A DNA stretch of 64,000 bases from Pseudomonadota bacterium (GCA_018241525.1 JAFEDR010000009.1:992001-1056000), one strand, 5' to 3'; counted from the stretch's first letter, positions 55,776 through 64,000 are shown. Numbers and translations: made by a program. The notes: generated from the sequence alone by a model not told the origin.

Positions 55776-57092
55776 CTACCGGGCCCGATGCGCGGCCGCG
55801 GATATCGCGGCGGTCTGCTCCGCGGCGGCTCCTGGCTGGTAGCCGTCGGTCAGCGTGCGCAGGAAGGCAACGACGTCGGCGACTTCCGCGGGCGTGAGCG
55901 CCGGCGCGTCGCCGCGCGTGCGGCCGAACGGCGGCTCGCGGTTGACGTTGCCGCGGTACGCCGCGGGCAGGTCGTCGAAGACGACGGGCCGGCCGCTCGC
56001 GTCGCGTGCGTACCAGCGTCCGGGACTCGTGTCGCGGGTGGCGTAGAAGGCGACCACGTCCTCGAGCGAACGCAGCGCGCCGTTGTGGAAGTAGACGCGC
56101 CGCGTCGCGACGTTGCGCAGCGTCGGCGTCCGGAAAAGCCCGCAGTACTCCGGCCGGCTCGCGAGGTCGCGCCGCAGCGGGCCGCAGGCGCCGAGGTCGT
56201 GGTAGTGCGGGTCGGCGTTGGCCGGCAGCTCGCGGTTGCGCGGCACGCCGAGGGCGACGAGCCCATGGTCGGTGAACAGCGGCAGATCGCCCTTCGAGTT
56301 CGGCTTGCTTGGATGGCACTGCGCGCAGTTACCGCGGCCCGGGTCGTTGAAGGCGGCGAGTCCCCGTCGTTCGGCGTCGGTGAAGGTCGCCTGCCCGCGC
56401 AGGAAGGCGTCGTACTTGCTGGTGAACGGGCTGAACACCGCCGGCAGCTCCTCGAACGCCTCGAGTGCCTCCCCGATCGCGGCGAAGGCGCGCGGGACGT
56501 CGGCAAAGATGGTCCCGCCGTAGAGGTCCCGCAGCGACCCGGCGTAGTCGGCCGCGGCGACGCGTGCGACGACCGCGCCGGCATCCGCGTTTGCCATCTC
56601 GTTGGCCGCGAGCAGCGGAATCGCCGCCTGGTCGCGGGCGCGGTTCACCCGGCCGTCCCAGGTGCGGCCCCCGGTCGGACCCTGGTCGCGGCTCTCGTCG
56701 CCCTCGTCGTCCGACTCGTAGTAGTGCTCGCTGAAGAACGGCACCGCCGCGCCGTAGGCGAGGCTCGGCACCGCGCGCGTGCCCGGCCGGTCACCGGCGG
56801 GACCGCCGAACTGCACCGCGAGCGCGTTCGCCGGCGCGAAGTGATTCGCGGGATCGTGGCAGGAGGCGCAGGACATCGTCCTGGACGCCGACAGGTTCAC
56901 GTCGAAGAAGAGCCGGCGACCGAGTTCGCGCAGCGCCGCGACGCGGGCGCGCGCCGCGGCCGCGGGCGGGTCCGCGGCCCACGGCAGCGGCTCCGGAGCC
57001 GCGGCGCGGGCCACGGCGACCGTCAGCGCAAGCGCCACGGCGGCAGCGGCCGCACGACGAATCCTGCAGTGATCGAGACTCCGGGCGGACAC
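55776..57092 (-). CDS. Di-haem cytochrome c peroxidase/MauG-type protein
   Basis: 438 residues from a GTG at 57092. The signal peptide is about 12-30 (AAAAAVALALTVAVARAA). Two haem-binding motifs are seen: MSCASCHDPANHF at about 77 and GNCAQCHPSKPNS at about 262, as in the CcpA/MauG family. Typical context residues follow: LGRRLFFDVNLSASRT before the first motif, and FRTPTLRNVATRRVYFHNGA after the second. It probably reduces peroxide in the periplasm or acts as a MauG-like oxidase; homologues often sit near secreted phosphatases or stress genes. Divergent from the AcpA-type phosphatase gene, sharing a 153-base regulatory region. Confidence 0.93.
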   Translation of the reverse strand: MSARSLDHCRIRRAAAAAVALALTVAVARAAAPEPLPWAADPPAAAARARVAALRELGRRLFFDVNLSASRTMSCASCHDPANHFAPANALAVQFGGPAGDRPGTRAVPSLAYGAAVPFFSEHYYESDDEGDESRDQGPTGGRTWDGRVNRARDQAAIPLLAANEMANADAGAVVARVAAADYAGSLRDLYGGTIFADVPRAFAAIGEALEAFEELPAVFSPFTSKYDAFLRGQATFTDAERRGLAAFNDPGRGNCAQCHPSKPNSKGDLPLFTDHGLVALGVPRNRELPANADPHYHDLGACGPLRRDLASRPEYCGLFRTPTLRNVATRRVYFHNGALRSLEDVVAFYATRDTSPGRWYARDASGRPVVFDDLPAAYRGNVNREPPFGRTRGDAPALTPAEVADVVAFLRTLTDGYQPGAAAEQTAAISAAAHRAR

Positions 57093-57126
57093 CGCCGGAA
57101 TCTAGCACCGGCACTCGCTGACCCGT

Positions 57127-57142
57127 GTGACGAAACGGTGAC
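57127..57142. promoter_or_regulatory. Possible Pho-box-like direct repeat between phosphatase and peroxidase genes
   Basis: GTGAC occurs at 57127-57131 and 57138-57142, an exact 11-base period. On the minus strand this gives GTCAC repeats within CGGTCACCGTTTCGTCAC, about 5 of 7 matches per half to the PhoB box. It is 104 bases upstream of the phosphatase start and 35 bases upstream of the peroxidase start. Only the spacing and core are matched. Confidence 0.35.
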
Positions 57143-57245
57143 CGCGGGGCGTCGCTGGCTCGCTAAGTCATGATGGCGTCATCGGCGAATCGCACACTCA
57201 CTCCGCGTTCCCAGGGCGGAACGTTCTGAACGGGGAGGAAGTCAC

Positions 57246-58922
57246 GTGCGCGTTCGTGCAATTGCATCGGGATTCTTGGCGGGACTCGCGGCCTGCGTCG
57301 CGGGCGGTCCGGCGGTCGCGGGCGGTCATGACGACCTGCGCGAGATCCAGACGGTGGTGGTGATCTACGCGGAGAACCGCAGCTTCGACAACCTGTTCGG
57401 CAAGTTTCCGGGCGCGAACGGACTCGCGCGCGCCTCGGCTACGTCGATCCGGCAGCTCGACCGCGACGGCTCGGTGCTCGCCGGCCTGCCGGCGGTCTGG
57501 GGCGGCACGAACTTCAAGGTCACGGCGGGCGCGCCGGGTGCGCCGCAGGAGCTGACGCAGGCCGACACGGCGGCCTACCTCGGCACGTTCAACCACCCCT
57601 ACAGTCTTGGCTCGCTGTACGGCTCGGCGTCGACCGTCGACACGCACCCGCTGCAGTACGCGACGCGCGACCTGTACCACCGGTTCTACGAGAACCAGAT
57701 GCAGATCAACGGCGGCGCGAACAACGGCTTCGCCGCCTGGGCGGACTCGGGCGGTCTCGCCATGGCCTACCTCGACAACGATCGCGACGACCACCCGCTG
57801 TGGCAGCTCGCGCGACGCTACGTGCTCGCCGACAACTTCTTCCAGGCGGCCTTCGGCGGCTCCTACCTGAACCACCAGTACCTGATCTGCTCGTGCGCGC
57901 CCATCTATCCGGGCGATGGCACCAAGCCGATCAACCCGGTGGCCGGCGGCGCGGCGCCCGTGCCCTCGGTGCTGAACGCCGATGGCGTGACCCTGACGAC
58001 CAGTGCCACCTCGCCGGCCTCGGCGCTCGCGGGCCCGCCGAGCTTCGTGAACAGCTCGACGCTGACGCCGGCCATCGGCGGGGTGTTCTACAGCATCAAC
58101 ACCATGCAGCCGCCGTATCCGCCGAGCGGCAACGGCAACGCGACGCAGACCAGCGTGAACCTCGCGAGCGCGGGCACCATGGTGCCGCAGACGCAGGTCA
58201 CGATCGGCGACCTGCTGTCGCAGGCCGGCGTCGGCTGGGCCTACTACTCGGGGGCGTGGAACTTCGCGCTCGCGAACGCGCCGTTCTCCGCCGGCAGTTC
58301 GGCGGCGAACCCGAACTTCCAGTACCACCACCAGCCGTTCAACTTCTACGCGGCCTTTGATCCCTCGACCCCGGCCGGCGCCGCGAACCGCGCCGCGCAC
58401 CTGCTGGACGCGGGCGTCGTGACGCCGACCGACGTCGCCGCGGGCACCCTGCCGCCGTCGCAGTTCCTGACCGACATCCAGAACGGCAACCTGCCGCCGG
58501 TGACGTTCTACAAGCCGCACGGCACGGTCAACGAGCACCCCGGCTACGCCAACGTCACCGACGGCGACCGCCATATCGCCGCGGTCGTTGCGGCACTGCA
58601 GAACAGCCCGCAGTGGCGCCACATGCTGATCGTGATCACCTACGACGAGTTCGGCGGCCAGTGGGACCACGTGGCGCCGCCGAAGGGCGACCTGTTCGGC
58701 CCGGGCACGCGCATCCCGGCGATCATCATCTCGCCGTACGCGAAGGAGCACTTCGTCGACCACACGCAGTACGACACCGCCTCGGTGCTGCGCTTCATCA
58801 CCCGCCGCTGGAACCTGCCGGTGCTGCCGGGCCTGCAGGTGCGCGACCAGGCGCTCGTGCGCAACGGCTACCCGCCCATGGGCGACCTGACCCGCGCGCT
58901 CGACCTCGACGAACGCCACTGA
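57246..58922 (+). CDS. AcpA-type secreted phosphoesterase (phospholipase C/acid phosphatase family)
   Basis: 558 residues from a GTG with GGGGAGGAAG upstream. A signal peptide (residues about 5-26) is followed by IQTVVVIYAENRSFDNLFG, the nucleophile region of the AcpA/PLC family, then QYATRDLYHRFYENQMQING and AFGGSYLNHQYLICSCAPIY. Late conserved parts are PVTFYKPHGTVNEHPGYANV, ITYDEFGGQWDHVAPP and RIPAIIISPYAKEHFVDHTQ. Members hydrolyse phosphate esters, phospholipids or nucleotides outside the cytoplasm. The neighbours are a divergent di-haem peroxidase and a downstream kinase-like gene. A stem-loop follows. The family assignment is strong; the substrate is open. Confidence 0.92.
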   Translation: MRVRAIASGFLAGLAACVAGGPAVAGGHDDLREIQTVVVIYAENRSFDNLFGKFPGANGLARASATSIRQLDRDGSVLAGLPAVWGGTNFKVTAGAPGAPQELTQADTAAYLGTFNHPYSLGSLYGSASTVDTHPLQYATRDLYHRFYENQMQINGGANNGFAAWADSGGLAMAYLDNDRDDHPLWQLARRYVLADNFFQAAFGGSYLNHQYLICSCAPIYPGDGTKPINPVAGGAAPVPSVLNADGVTLTTSATSPASALAGPPSFVNSSTLTPAIGGVFYSINTMQPPYPPSGNGNATQTSVNLASAGTMVPQTQVTIGDLLSQAGVGWAYYSGAWNFALANAPFSAGSSAANPNFQYHHQPFNFYAAFDPSTPAGAANRAAHLLDAGVVTPTDVAAGTLPPSQFLTDIQNGNLPPVTFYKPHGTVNEHPGYANVTDGDRHIAAVVAALQNSPQWRHMLIVITYDEFGGQWDHVAPPKGDLFGPGTRIPAIIISPYAKEHFVDHTQYDTASVLRFITRRWNLPVLPGLQVRDQALVRNGYPPMGDLTRALDLDERH

Positions 58923-58928
58923 GCGTTC

Positions 58929-58954
58929 GCGCGCCGCGCGAGAGCGCGGCGCGC
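58929..58954 (+). terminator. Stem-loop after the AcpA-type gene
   Basis: A perfect 11-base stem GCGCGCCGCGC/GCGCGGCGCGC around the loop GAGA starts 7 bases after the stop codon. It has no T tract. The tetraloop and stem length favour a real terminator. Confidence 0.65.
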
Positions 58955-59128
58955 CCGGCGCGGCACGGGGCCGGGCGGCCATTCACCGGGATCGCCGTCC
59001 GCCCTCGCCCCCCGCGGTACCGGGCCGGGCCCGGTGAACCGGCCGCGCGCGCGGTCGCAGGAGCTTGATTCGGCGGGCCTTTCCGCCGATATTTCGGCCT
59101 CTACCGAGCAGCACGCAAGGTCGAGGCC

Positions 59129-60151
59129 ATGATCCAGTCCGCCAGCACCCCGGAAGCGCGTGGCGCCTCGAGTCCCGGGCGGGACCTCTTCCGGTGGGCG
59201 CTGCCGATCGTGGCGGCGCTCGTTGCCTTCGCCGTCGACATCGGCACGCCGCGCGGCGTGGTCGACGGGTACCTCTACGTGATGGCGGTGTTCGCCTGCG
59301 TCTGGGTCAAGGACGTCCGCGCGGCGCTCTATGCCGCGACCGCGCTGATGGTGCCCATGGTGGCGGGCTACTTCCTCTCGACGGGCGACGTGCCGCTCGG
59401 CGTGGCGCTCGCCAACCGCGTCGCCGGCACCCTCGTGACCTGGGCGGCCGCCCTGCTCGTCTGGCAGAGCGCGCTGCTCGAGGCCCGCTACCATCAGGCC
59501 GTCGAGCGCGAGGAGATGTGGCGCGGCTCGTTGCGGCACCTCAACCACGAGCGCGCGACGCTGCTCGGCTGGCTGCGCGGCGACCTCGCGCGCGAGATCG
59601 GCAGCCTTGGCTGGCGCCTCGCGCAGCACCTCGGCAAGCGGCCGCCGGAGGCTGAGCCCGGCACCGGGCTCGCGGAGCTGCGCGAGCGCATCGCCGAGCT
59701 GCAGACCGAGGTCGCGCGCCGCGCGGCGGAACTCTCGGATGCGGACGACGGCGGCGCCGGACCCGCCATCGCGTTGCGCCGCCACCTCGAGCGGTTCCGC
59801 CAGCGCTCGGGGCTGTCGGTGTTTGTACGCGGCGAGGCGAACCTCGCGACGATCCCGCCGCCGGCGCTCGCGCTCGGCCAGAGGGTGGTCCTCGCGGCGC
59901 TCGACAACATCACGCGCCACGCCTGCGCCGAGCGGGTGCACATCGAGTTCCGCCGCGAGGAGTCATTCCTCGCGCTGACGATCGCCGACGACGGCACGGG
60001 CTTCACGGAGTCGGCGCGCGAGCGCCTGCAGCGCGGCACGCTGGCAGGACTCGATCAGCACCTGCTCGAGCTGGGCGGACTCCTGACCGTCGACCGGGCG
60101 GTGCCGCACGGCTTCAAGGTCTACGCCCGGGTGCCGCTCGCGGTGGGATAG
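59129..60151 (+). CDS. Histidine-kinase-like protein lacking the phosphoacceptor His
   Basis: 340 residues; GAGG precedes the ATG. The N-terminal half has about four membrane segments (residues about 24-120), for example GYLYVMAVFACVWVKDVRAA. The linker then runs RHLNHERATLLGWLRGDLAR; in NarX/LiaS-type kinases the equivalent place reads ERxRIARELHDxLG, so the His (and next Asp) would be Arg and Gly here. The ATP-binding part is kept: VVLAALDNITRHACAERVHI (N-box), LTIADDGTGFTESARERL (G-box), and a terminal GLLTVDRAVPHGFKVYARVP. It may bind ATP without phosphotransfer, acting as a sensor or modulator. No response regulator is next to it. Confidence 0.8.
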   Translation: MIQSASTPEARGASSPGRDLFRWALPIVAALVAFAVDIGTPRGVVDGYLYVMAVFACVWVKDVRAALYAATALMVPMVAGYFLSTGDVPLGVALANRVAGTLVTWAAALLVWQSALLEARYHQAVEREEMWRGSLRHLNHERATLLGWLRGDLAREIGSLGWRLAQHLGKRPPEAEPGTGLAELRERIAELQTEVARRAAELSDADDGGAGPAIALRRHLERFRQRSGLSVFVRGEANLATIPPPALALGQRVVLAALDNITRHACAERVHIEFRREESFLALTIADDGTGFTESARERLQRGTLAGLDQHLLELGGLLTVDRAVPHGFKVYARVPLAVG

Positions 60152-60306
60152 GCGCCTCCGGGACTTGCCGGGACTGCTTCGCCGCCTCGCGGGTGCCTCG
60201 CCCAGTTTTATTCGTGGATTCCCCCGCCGGCAGTCGGATGCTCCATCGCGCCTGACGACCGCGCGCGGGCCATGCATTTGGCTTAAGAACCGCCTTGGCG
60301 GCCGCT

Positions 60307-60335
60307 TTGACATAGCCGGCGACGCCGCGGAGATT
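60307..60335 (+). promoter_or_regulatory. Candidate sigma-70 promoter for the subtilase operon
   Basis: A perfect -35 TTGACA (60307-60312) is followed after 17 bases by GAGATT (60330-60335), a poor -10. It is the only strong hexamer in the 285-base region upstream of the ATG at 60437. Moderate at best. Confidence 0.3.
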
Positions 60336-60436
60336 GCGATCTGTCTCACGCCCGATCGCGGCGGGCGTCACTAGTTTGCGACAGTCCCTGCGGCTGGCGG
60401 GAAGCGTTCCCGCTCGCCATCAACGGAGGCTGTCCG

Positions 60437-62272
60437 ATGATGATGACGCGTCGCCCCTGGCTGCCCCCGCTTGCCGTCGCGCTGCTCGCTGCGCTCGTGG
60501 CCCTGCTCGGGCGTTCCGGTCCCGTCGATGCGCCGTCGGAAGGCGCGCCGCCAATCGCGGCGCCGGCTGCCGCGATCCCGCCGCCGGTCGTGGCCGCGCG
60601 CGAGGTTCCGGAGGCGACGCATGGCTACATCGTGCAGGCACGTGACTCGATCGACGCGGCCGAGGCCGTGCGCCGCGTCGGCGGCACCGTCGTCGGCGAC
60701 CTCAGCATCATCCGCTCGGTCGAGGCGGCACTGACCGATCGTCAGCTCGCGAGCCTGCGTGCGCTGCCGATCGCCGGACTCAGCGTCTTCGAGGATGCGG
60801 ACGTGCATGCCAGCTCGACCGGCGGCGTGCTGACGGAGACCTACTATCCCTCCGAGGTGGGCGCCGCGGCCCTGCACACCGGCGGGGTCACCGGACGCGG
60901 CGTGACCGTCGCGGTCCTGGACTCGGGGCTCTGGGCTACGCACGGGCCGCTGCAGTCCTCGCCCGTCGGCACGCCGCGCATCCTCGCGCAGTACGACGTG
61001 CTGCTCGCGCGCCAGCAGCCGACCGCCTACGGCGTGTCGCCGTTCGAAACGTATTCGCGCAACATCGACGACCCGTTCGGTCATGGCACGCACGTGTCCT
61101 CGATCATCGCAAGCAGCGGAATTGCCACCACCGGGCGCTTCCAGGGCGTGGCGCCGGGCGTGAACCTCGTCTCGGTACGCGTGCTCGACGAGAACGGCGC
61201 GGGACGCTACGCCGACGTGATCCGCGGCATCCAGTGGGTCGTGACACATCAGCTGCAGTACGGCATCCGCGTGCTGAACCTCTCGCTCGGCGCGCCACCG
61301 CGCTCCCCGTACTGGGCCGATCCGCTCGACCAGGCGGTGATGGCCGCCTGGGCGTCGGGCATCGTCGTGGTCGCCGCGGCCGGCAACCGTGGGCCGCAGC
61401 CGATGACCATCGGCGTGCCCGGCAATGTGCCCTACGTGATCACGGTCGGTGCGGTCACCGACGCCTACCATCCACTGCAGCCGAGCCAGTACCAGCTGGC
61501 CTCATTCTCCTCGACCGGTCCGACCACCGAGGGTTTCGTCAAGCCCGAGATCGTCGGCATGGGCGGCCACGCGCACGCCTATGCGCCCAGCAGTGGCGTG
61601 CTGGCGCGCGAGTTTCCGTCGTGGGTCGGTCCCTACAACGACTTCATGATGTCGGGTACCTCGCAGGCGGCCGCCACAGTCAGCGGCGTCGTCGCGCTGA
61701 TGCTGCAGGTGAGCCCGTCGCTGACCCCCGACCAGGTGAAGTGCCGGCTGATGTCCGGTGCGCACCCGGCCGTGAAGCCGGACGGCAGCCTCGCCTACAC
61801 GGTGTTCCAGCAGGGTGCCGGCCTCGTCAACGCGCACGACGCCGCGTACAGCGTGGCGAGCAATTGCGCCAACCGCGGGCTAAACGTGCTCGTCGATCTG
61901 ATCGGGCTGCAGCACTTCGGCGGCCGGGCCAACCGTGACCCGAGCGGCAACTACTACATCATGTCGACCCAGCAGAGCGGCAAGATCGGCGGCGTCGGCG
62001 GCGCGCTGCTGGCGACCGCGAGCTCGGTGCCGGTGGTCGGCACGCTGCTCGCCGGCATTCCGCTGCTCGGCGACGGTCTCTTCTGGAACGGCTCCTACAC
62101 CTCCGGCAGCGGCTACACGTGGAGCGACGGCTACACGTGGAGCACCGGCTACACCTGGAGCGACGGCTACACGTGGAGCACCGGCTACACCTGGAGCACG
62201 GGGTACACCTGGAGCACCGGCTACACCTGGAGCGACGCCTACTCCTCGGTCGGCGTCACGGACCAGCAGTAG
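60437..62272 (+). CDS. Exported S8 subtilase with C-terminal GYTWS repeats
   Basis: 611 residues; GGAGG precedes the ATG. After a signal segment (about 8-25) comes a prodomain with VQARDSIDAAEAVRRVGGTV, then the catalytic domain: Asp in GVTVAVLDSGLWATHG (about 163), His in DPFGHGTHVSSIIASSG (about 217), Asn in VVVAAAGNRGPQP and Ser in MMSGTSQAAATVSGVVALML (about 412). The C-terminal 55 residues hold seven GYTWS(D/T) hexapeptides ending in DAYSSVGVTDQQ. The repeats are encoded by nearly identical 18-base units. The protease is probably secreted or surface-attached. Its stop lies 10 bases before a propeller-type sensor gene, so both form one unit. Confidence 0.93.
   Translation: MMMTRRPWLPPLAVALLAALVALLGRSGPVDAPSEGAPPIAAPAAAIPPPVVAAREVPEATHGYIVQARDSIDAAEAVRRVGGTVVGDLSIIRSVEAALTDRQLASLRALPIAGLSVFEDADVHASSTGGVLTETYYPSEVGAAALHTGGVTGRGVTVAVLDSGLWATHGPLQSSPVGTPRILAQYDVLLARQQPTAYGVSPFETYSRNIDDPFGHGTHVSSIIASSGIATTGRFQGVAPGVNLVSVRVLDENGAGRYADVIRGIQWVVTHQLQYGIRVLNLSLGAPPRSPYWADPLDQAVMAAWASGIVVVAAAGNRGPQPMTIGVPGNVPYVITVGAVTDAYHPLQPSQYQLASFSSTGPTTEGFVKPEIVGMGGHAHAYAPSSGVLAREFPSWVGPYNDFMMSGTSQAAATVSGVVALMLQVSPSLTPDQVKCRLMSGAHPAVKPDGSLAYTVFQQGAGLVNAHDAAYSVASNCANRGLNVLVDLIGLQHFGGRANRDPSGNYYIMSTQQSGKIGGVGGALLATASSVPVVGTLLAGIPLLGDGLFWNGSYTSGSGYTWSDGYTWSTGYTWSDGYTWSTGYTWSTGYTWSTGYTWSDAYSSVGVTDQQ
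62111..62236 (+). repeat. Seven tandem 18-base repeats within the subtilase gene
   Basis: Seven in-frame copies of an 18-base unit, GGCTACAC(G/C)TGGAGC followed by GAC or ACC/ACG, encode GYTWSD or GYTWST in the order D, T, D, T, T, T, D. The units differ only at the Thr codon wobble and one Gly/Thr third base, which points to recent slippage-type expansion. Copy number is likely to vary between strains. Confidence 0.95.
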
Positions 62273-62282
62273 CCGCCACCCG

Positions 62283-64000
62283 ATGTGCCGGACCGCGGCC
62301 GCCGTCCTCGGCATGCTCGGCCTGCTGTTCGTGCCGGCCGCGCCTGCATCCGCTGCGGCGCCGGTGGCGCCGGTGCGGCCACTGTACTTTGAGCATCTGA
62401 CCACCCGCGACGGGCTCTCGCAGAGCACGGTCATGGGAATCCTGCAGGATTCGCGCGGCTACCTGTGGCTCGCGACCGAAAGCGGCCTCGACCGCTACGA
62501 CGGATACACCGTCAAGACCTACCGGCGCGACCGCCGCGACCCGACGAGTCTTGCGAGTGACTATGTGTGGGCGCTCGCCGAGGATGGAGCTAGCGACCTC
62601 TGGCTCGCGACCCTCGGCGGCGGCGTCGAACGCTGGAACCACGCGACCGATCGCTTCGACCGCTTCCGCCACGACCCGGCCAATCGCGACAGCCTCGCGA
62701 GCGACGCGGTGCGATCGCTGCTGGTCGACTCGCAGGGCCGGGTCTGGGCCGGCACCATGGACCGCGGCCTGGACGTGCTCGACCCGAAGCGCGGCACGGT
62801 CCGTCACTACCGCTTCCGCGAGGGCGATCCGCACTCGCTGCCCGCCGACGGCGTGTTCGCGCTGTTCGACGACGGCTCGGGTGCAGTCTGGGTCGGCACG
62901 GACGGTGGACTCGCCCGGTACCGGCCGCGGTCCGATGACTTCGACCCGGTGGCGCTGGGTACGACCGGGGCGACCACGGCCCGCGTCCGGGTGCGAGCGC
63001 TGCGCGGCGATCGCAGCGGTGCGCTGTGGATCGGCACCGAGGACCAGGGACTCAAGCGGCTCGAACCCCGCTCCGGGCAGGTGACGGCGTTTCGCCACGA
63101 TCCCCGCGACGAGCGCTCGCTGGGGAACGACCACGTCTGGTCGGTGCTCGAGGACGACGCCGCGCGCCTCTGGGTGGCGACCGCCGACGGCCTCAACCTG
63201 CTCGAACCTCGCGGAGGCGGCTTCATCCGCTACCGTCACGACGCAGACAGTCCGCAGAGCCTGCGCGACAACTACGTGATGGCGCTGTACCAGGACCGTG
63301 GCGGCGTGCTGTGGGTCGGCACCCGCTCGGGTGGCGCCAGCCATTGGAATCCGCGCAGCTGGCAGCTCGGCCACTACCGCAGCGCTGCCCTGCAGGGCAC
63401 GAACGTGAACTCCTTCGCCGACGACGGCGCCGGCACGCTCTGGGTCGGCACGATGGGCGCGGGTCTGCTTCAGATCGATGGCCAGCGCGGTGGCGAGCGC
63501 CGCGTCGGCGCCGGTACCGCCGGAGGTATTCTCTCGGACGCGCGCATCATGGCGCTGTTGCACGACCGACGCGGTGCGCTTTGGGTCGGCACCATGGCGG
63601 GCGGCCTGAACCGCTATGAACCTGCCACCGGCAGAGTCACCGTTTACCGCCACGATCCGTCGAAACCGGACTCGCTGCCAGCCAACGGCGTCATGTCCCT
63701 GTACGCCGACGGCGAGGGCACGCTGTGGATCGGCACCTTCGGCGGCGGGCTCGCGAGCCTCGACGCACGCAGCGGCCGCATCACCCGCTATCCAGTCAGC
63801 CGCGACGGCTCGGCCGGTCTCAGCCAGGCGCGCGCGAGCGTCATCGCCGAGGACCATCACGGGCATCTCTGGATCGGCACGGAGAGCGGCGGCCTCAACT
63901 GGTTCGACCCGAGGTCCGGGCGCTTCCAACACTTCCGCCACGACGACCGCGACCCGGCGAGCCTCGGCGACGACTCGGTCTGGGCGCTGCACGTCGATCC
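62283..64000 (+). CDS. Two-component regulator propeller (Reg_prop) sensor, partial
   Basis: The frame runs from the ATG at 62283 to the right edge (572 codons) without stop. A signal peptide (about 5-23, ending PASAAAPVAPV) precedes a domain starting YFEHLTTRDGLSQSTVMGIL. Repeated elements such as DSRGYLWLATESGLDRYD, GALWIGTEDQGLKRLEPRSG, GVLWVGTRSGGASHWNP and GTLWIGTFGGGLASLDARSG are Reg_prop blades, at least 11 visible, enough for most of a two-propeller ectodomain. In family members a Y_Y_Y domain, one transmembrane helix and a histidine kinase or GGDEF output follow; these would lie outside the window. Co-transcribed with the subtilase, so it may sense peptide or glycan products. Confidence 0.9.
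   Translation, partial: MCRTAAAVLGMLGLLFVPAAPASAAAPVAPVRPLYFEHLTTRDGLSQSTVMGILQDSRGYLWLATESGLDRYDGYTVKTYRRDRRDPTSLASDYVWALAEDGASDLWLATLGGGVERWNHATDRFDRFRHDPANRDSLASDAVRSLLVDSQGRVWAGTMDRGLDVLDPKRGTVRHYRFREGDPHSLPADGVFALFDDGSGAVWVGTDGGLARYRPRSDDFDPVALGTTGATTARVRVRALRGDRSGALWIGTEDQGLKRLEPRSGQVTAFRHDPRDERSLGNDHVWSVLEDDAARLWVATADGLNLLEPRGGGFIRYRHDADSPQSLRDNYVMALYQDRGGVLWVGTRSGGASHWNPRSWQLGHYRSAALQGTNVNSFADDGAGTLWVGTMGAGLLQIDGQRGGERRVGAGTAGGILSDARIMALLHDRRGALWVGTMAGGLNRYEPATGRVTVYRHDPSKPDSLPANGVMSLYADGEGTLWIGTFGGGLASLDARSGRITRYPVSRDGSAGLSQARASVIAEDHHGHLWIGTESGGLNWFDPRSGRFQHFRHDDRDPASLGDDSVWALHVD

Noticed and set aside
57198..58982. A 594-codon minus-strand frame opposite the AcpA-type gene
   Set aside because: The AcpA family protein on the plus strand explains the sequence; the opposite frame has no family features and is a codon-bias shadow.
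62111..62236. Tandem array considered as CRISPR
   Set aside because: The units are contiguous 18-base repeats without spacers and are in frame within a protease gene.

Overview
The window is 64 kb of GC-rich, densely coding chromosomal DNA from an aerobic, motile or surface-sensing Gram-negative proteobacterium. The evidence is a TonB-dependent receptor, several Sec, Tat and lipoprotein export signals, two methyl-accepting chemotaxis proteins, di-haem cytochrome c peroxidase and KatG. The mix (TonB receptor next to a TPR-sulfotransferase, DUF4136 and DUF3617 proteins, Spy-like and YceI periplasmic proteins) fits Gammaproteobacteria near Steroidobacterales, Nevskiales or Xanthomonadales, but this is inferred from gene content only. 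I saw no rRNA, tRNA, CRISPR array, insertion sequence, phage gene or attachment site. Genes are typically separated by 10-250 bases. Many starts are GTG (one is TTG), and several gene pairs overlap by 4 bases.

Layout. 1-6300 (minus strand): TPR-sulfotransferase, TonB receptor, an exported CsgG-like protein and, coupled to it, an M48-like protease relative that has lost its zinc ligands and runs off the left edge. 6475-11559 (minus): two orphan chemoreceptors, one ending in a CheR/CheB-docking type pentapeptide. 11810-16848: small envelope proteins (secreted 101-aa protein, DUF4136 lipoprotein, YceI, His/Met-rich Spy-like), an MFS transporter, CsaA, and a deaminase-fold protein lacking every catalytic residue. 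17070-25755: M49-type metallopeptidase, three flavin split-barrel (PPOX-fold) proteins including a PPOX-GAF fusion, DoxX, exported cupin, MarR-GNAT fusion with a palindromic operator, and a Tat-exported spermidine-dehydrogenase-like flavoenzyme. 25769-28960: hemerythrin, an HExxE protein, a GFA-type protein and a short-chain dehydrogenase-like protein. 29060-33496 (minus): a TPR-CHAT protease-like protein, a 38-residue Lys/Arg-rich micropeptide gene with a near-perfect ribosome binding site, and an anti-sigma-like membrane protein. 33693-36419: TetR, YCII-like, GST and aldo-keto reductase, with a leaderless, operator-overlapped promoter. 36595-41058: DUF3617, bestrophin, CapA-like and TauE-like proteins. 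41071-46162: GntR-controlled catabolic cluster (DHDPS-family lyase, DddP-like M24 protein, SMP-30 lactonase, EamA exporter). 46380-50045: KatG and a group II PLP decarboxylase. 50198-55763: SPFH protein plus an SH3-like partner, divergent from an OmpR-type two-component system. 55776-64000: di-haem peroxidase divergent from an AcpA-type phosphatase, a histidine-kinase-like protein without its phosphoacceptor histidine, a subtilase with seven C-terminal hexapeptide repeats, and the start of a Reg_prop beta-propeller sensor.

The recurring theme is sensing and envelope or redox stress handling. The least explained items are the CHAT-micropeptide-anti-sigma-like operon, the three catalytically degenerate proteins (M48-like, deaminase-like, kinase-like), and the DddP-like gene in a hydroxyproline-type catabolic neighbourhood. 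All assignments come from reading the sequence; no database search was run.
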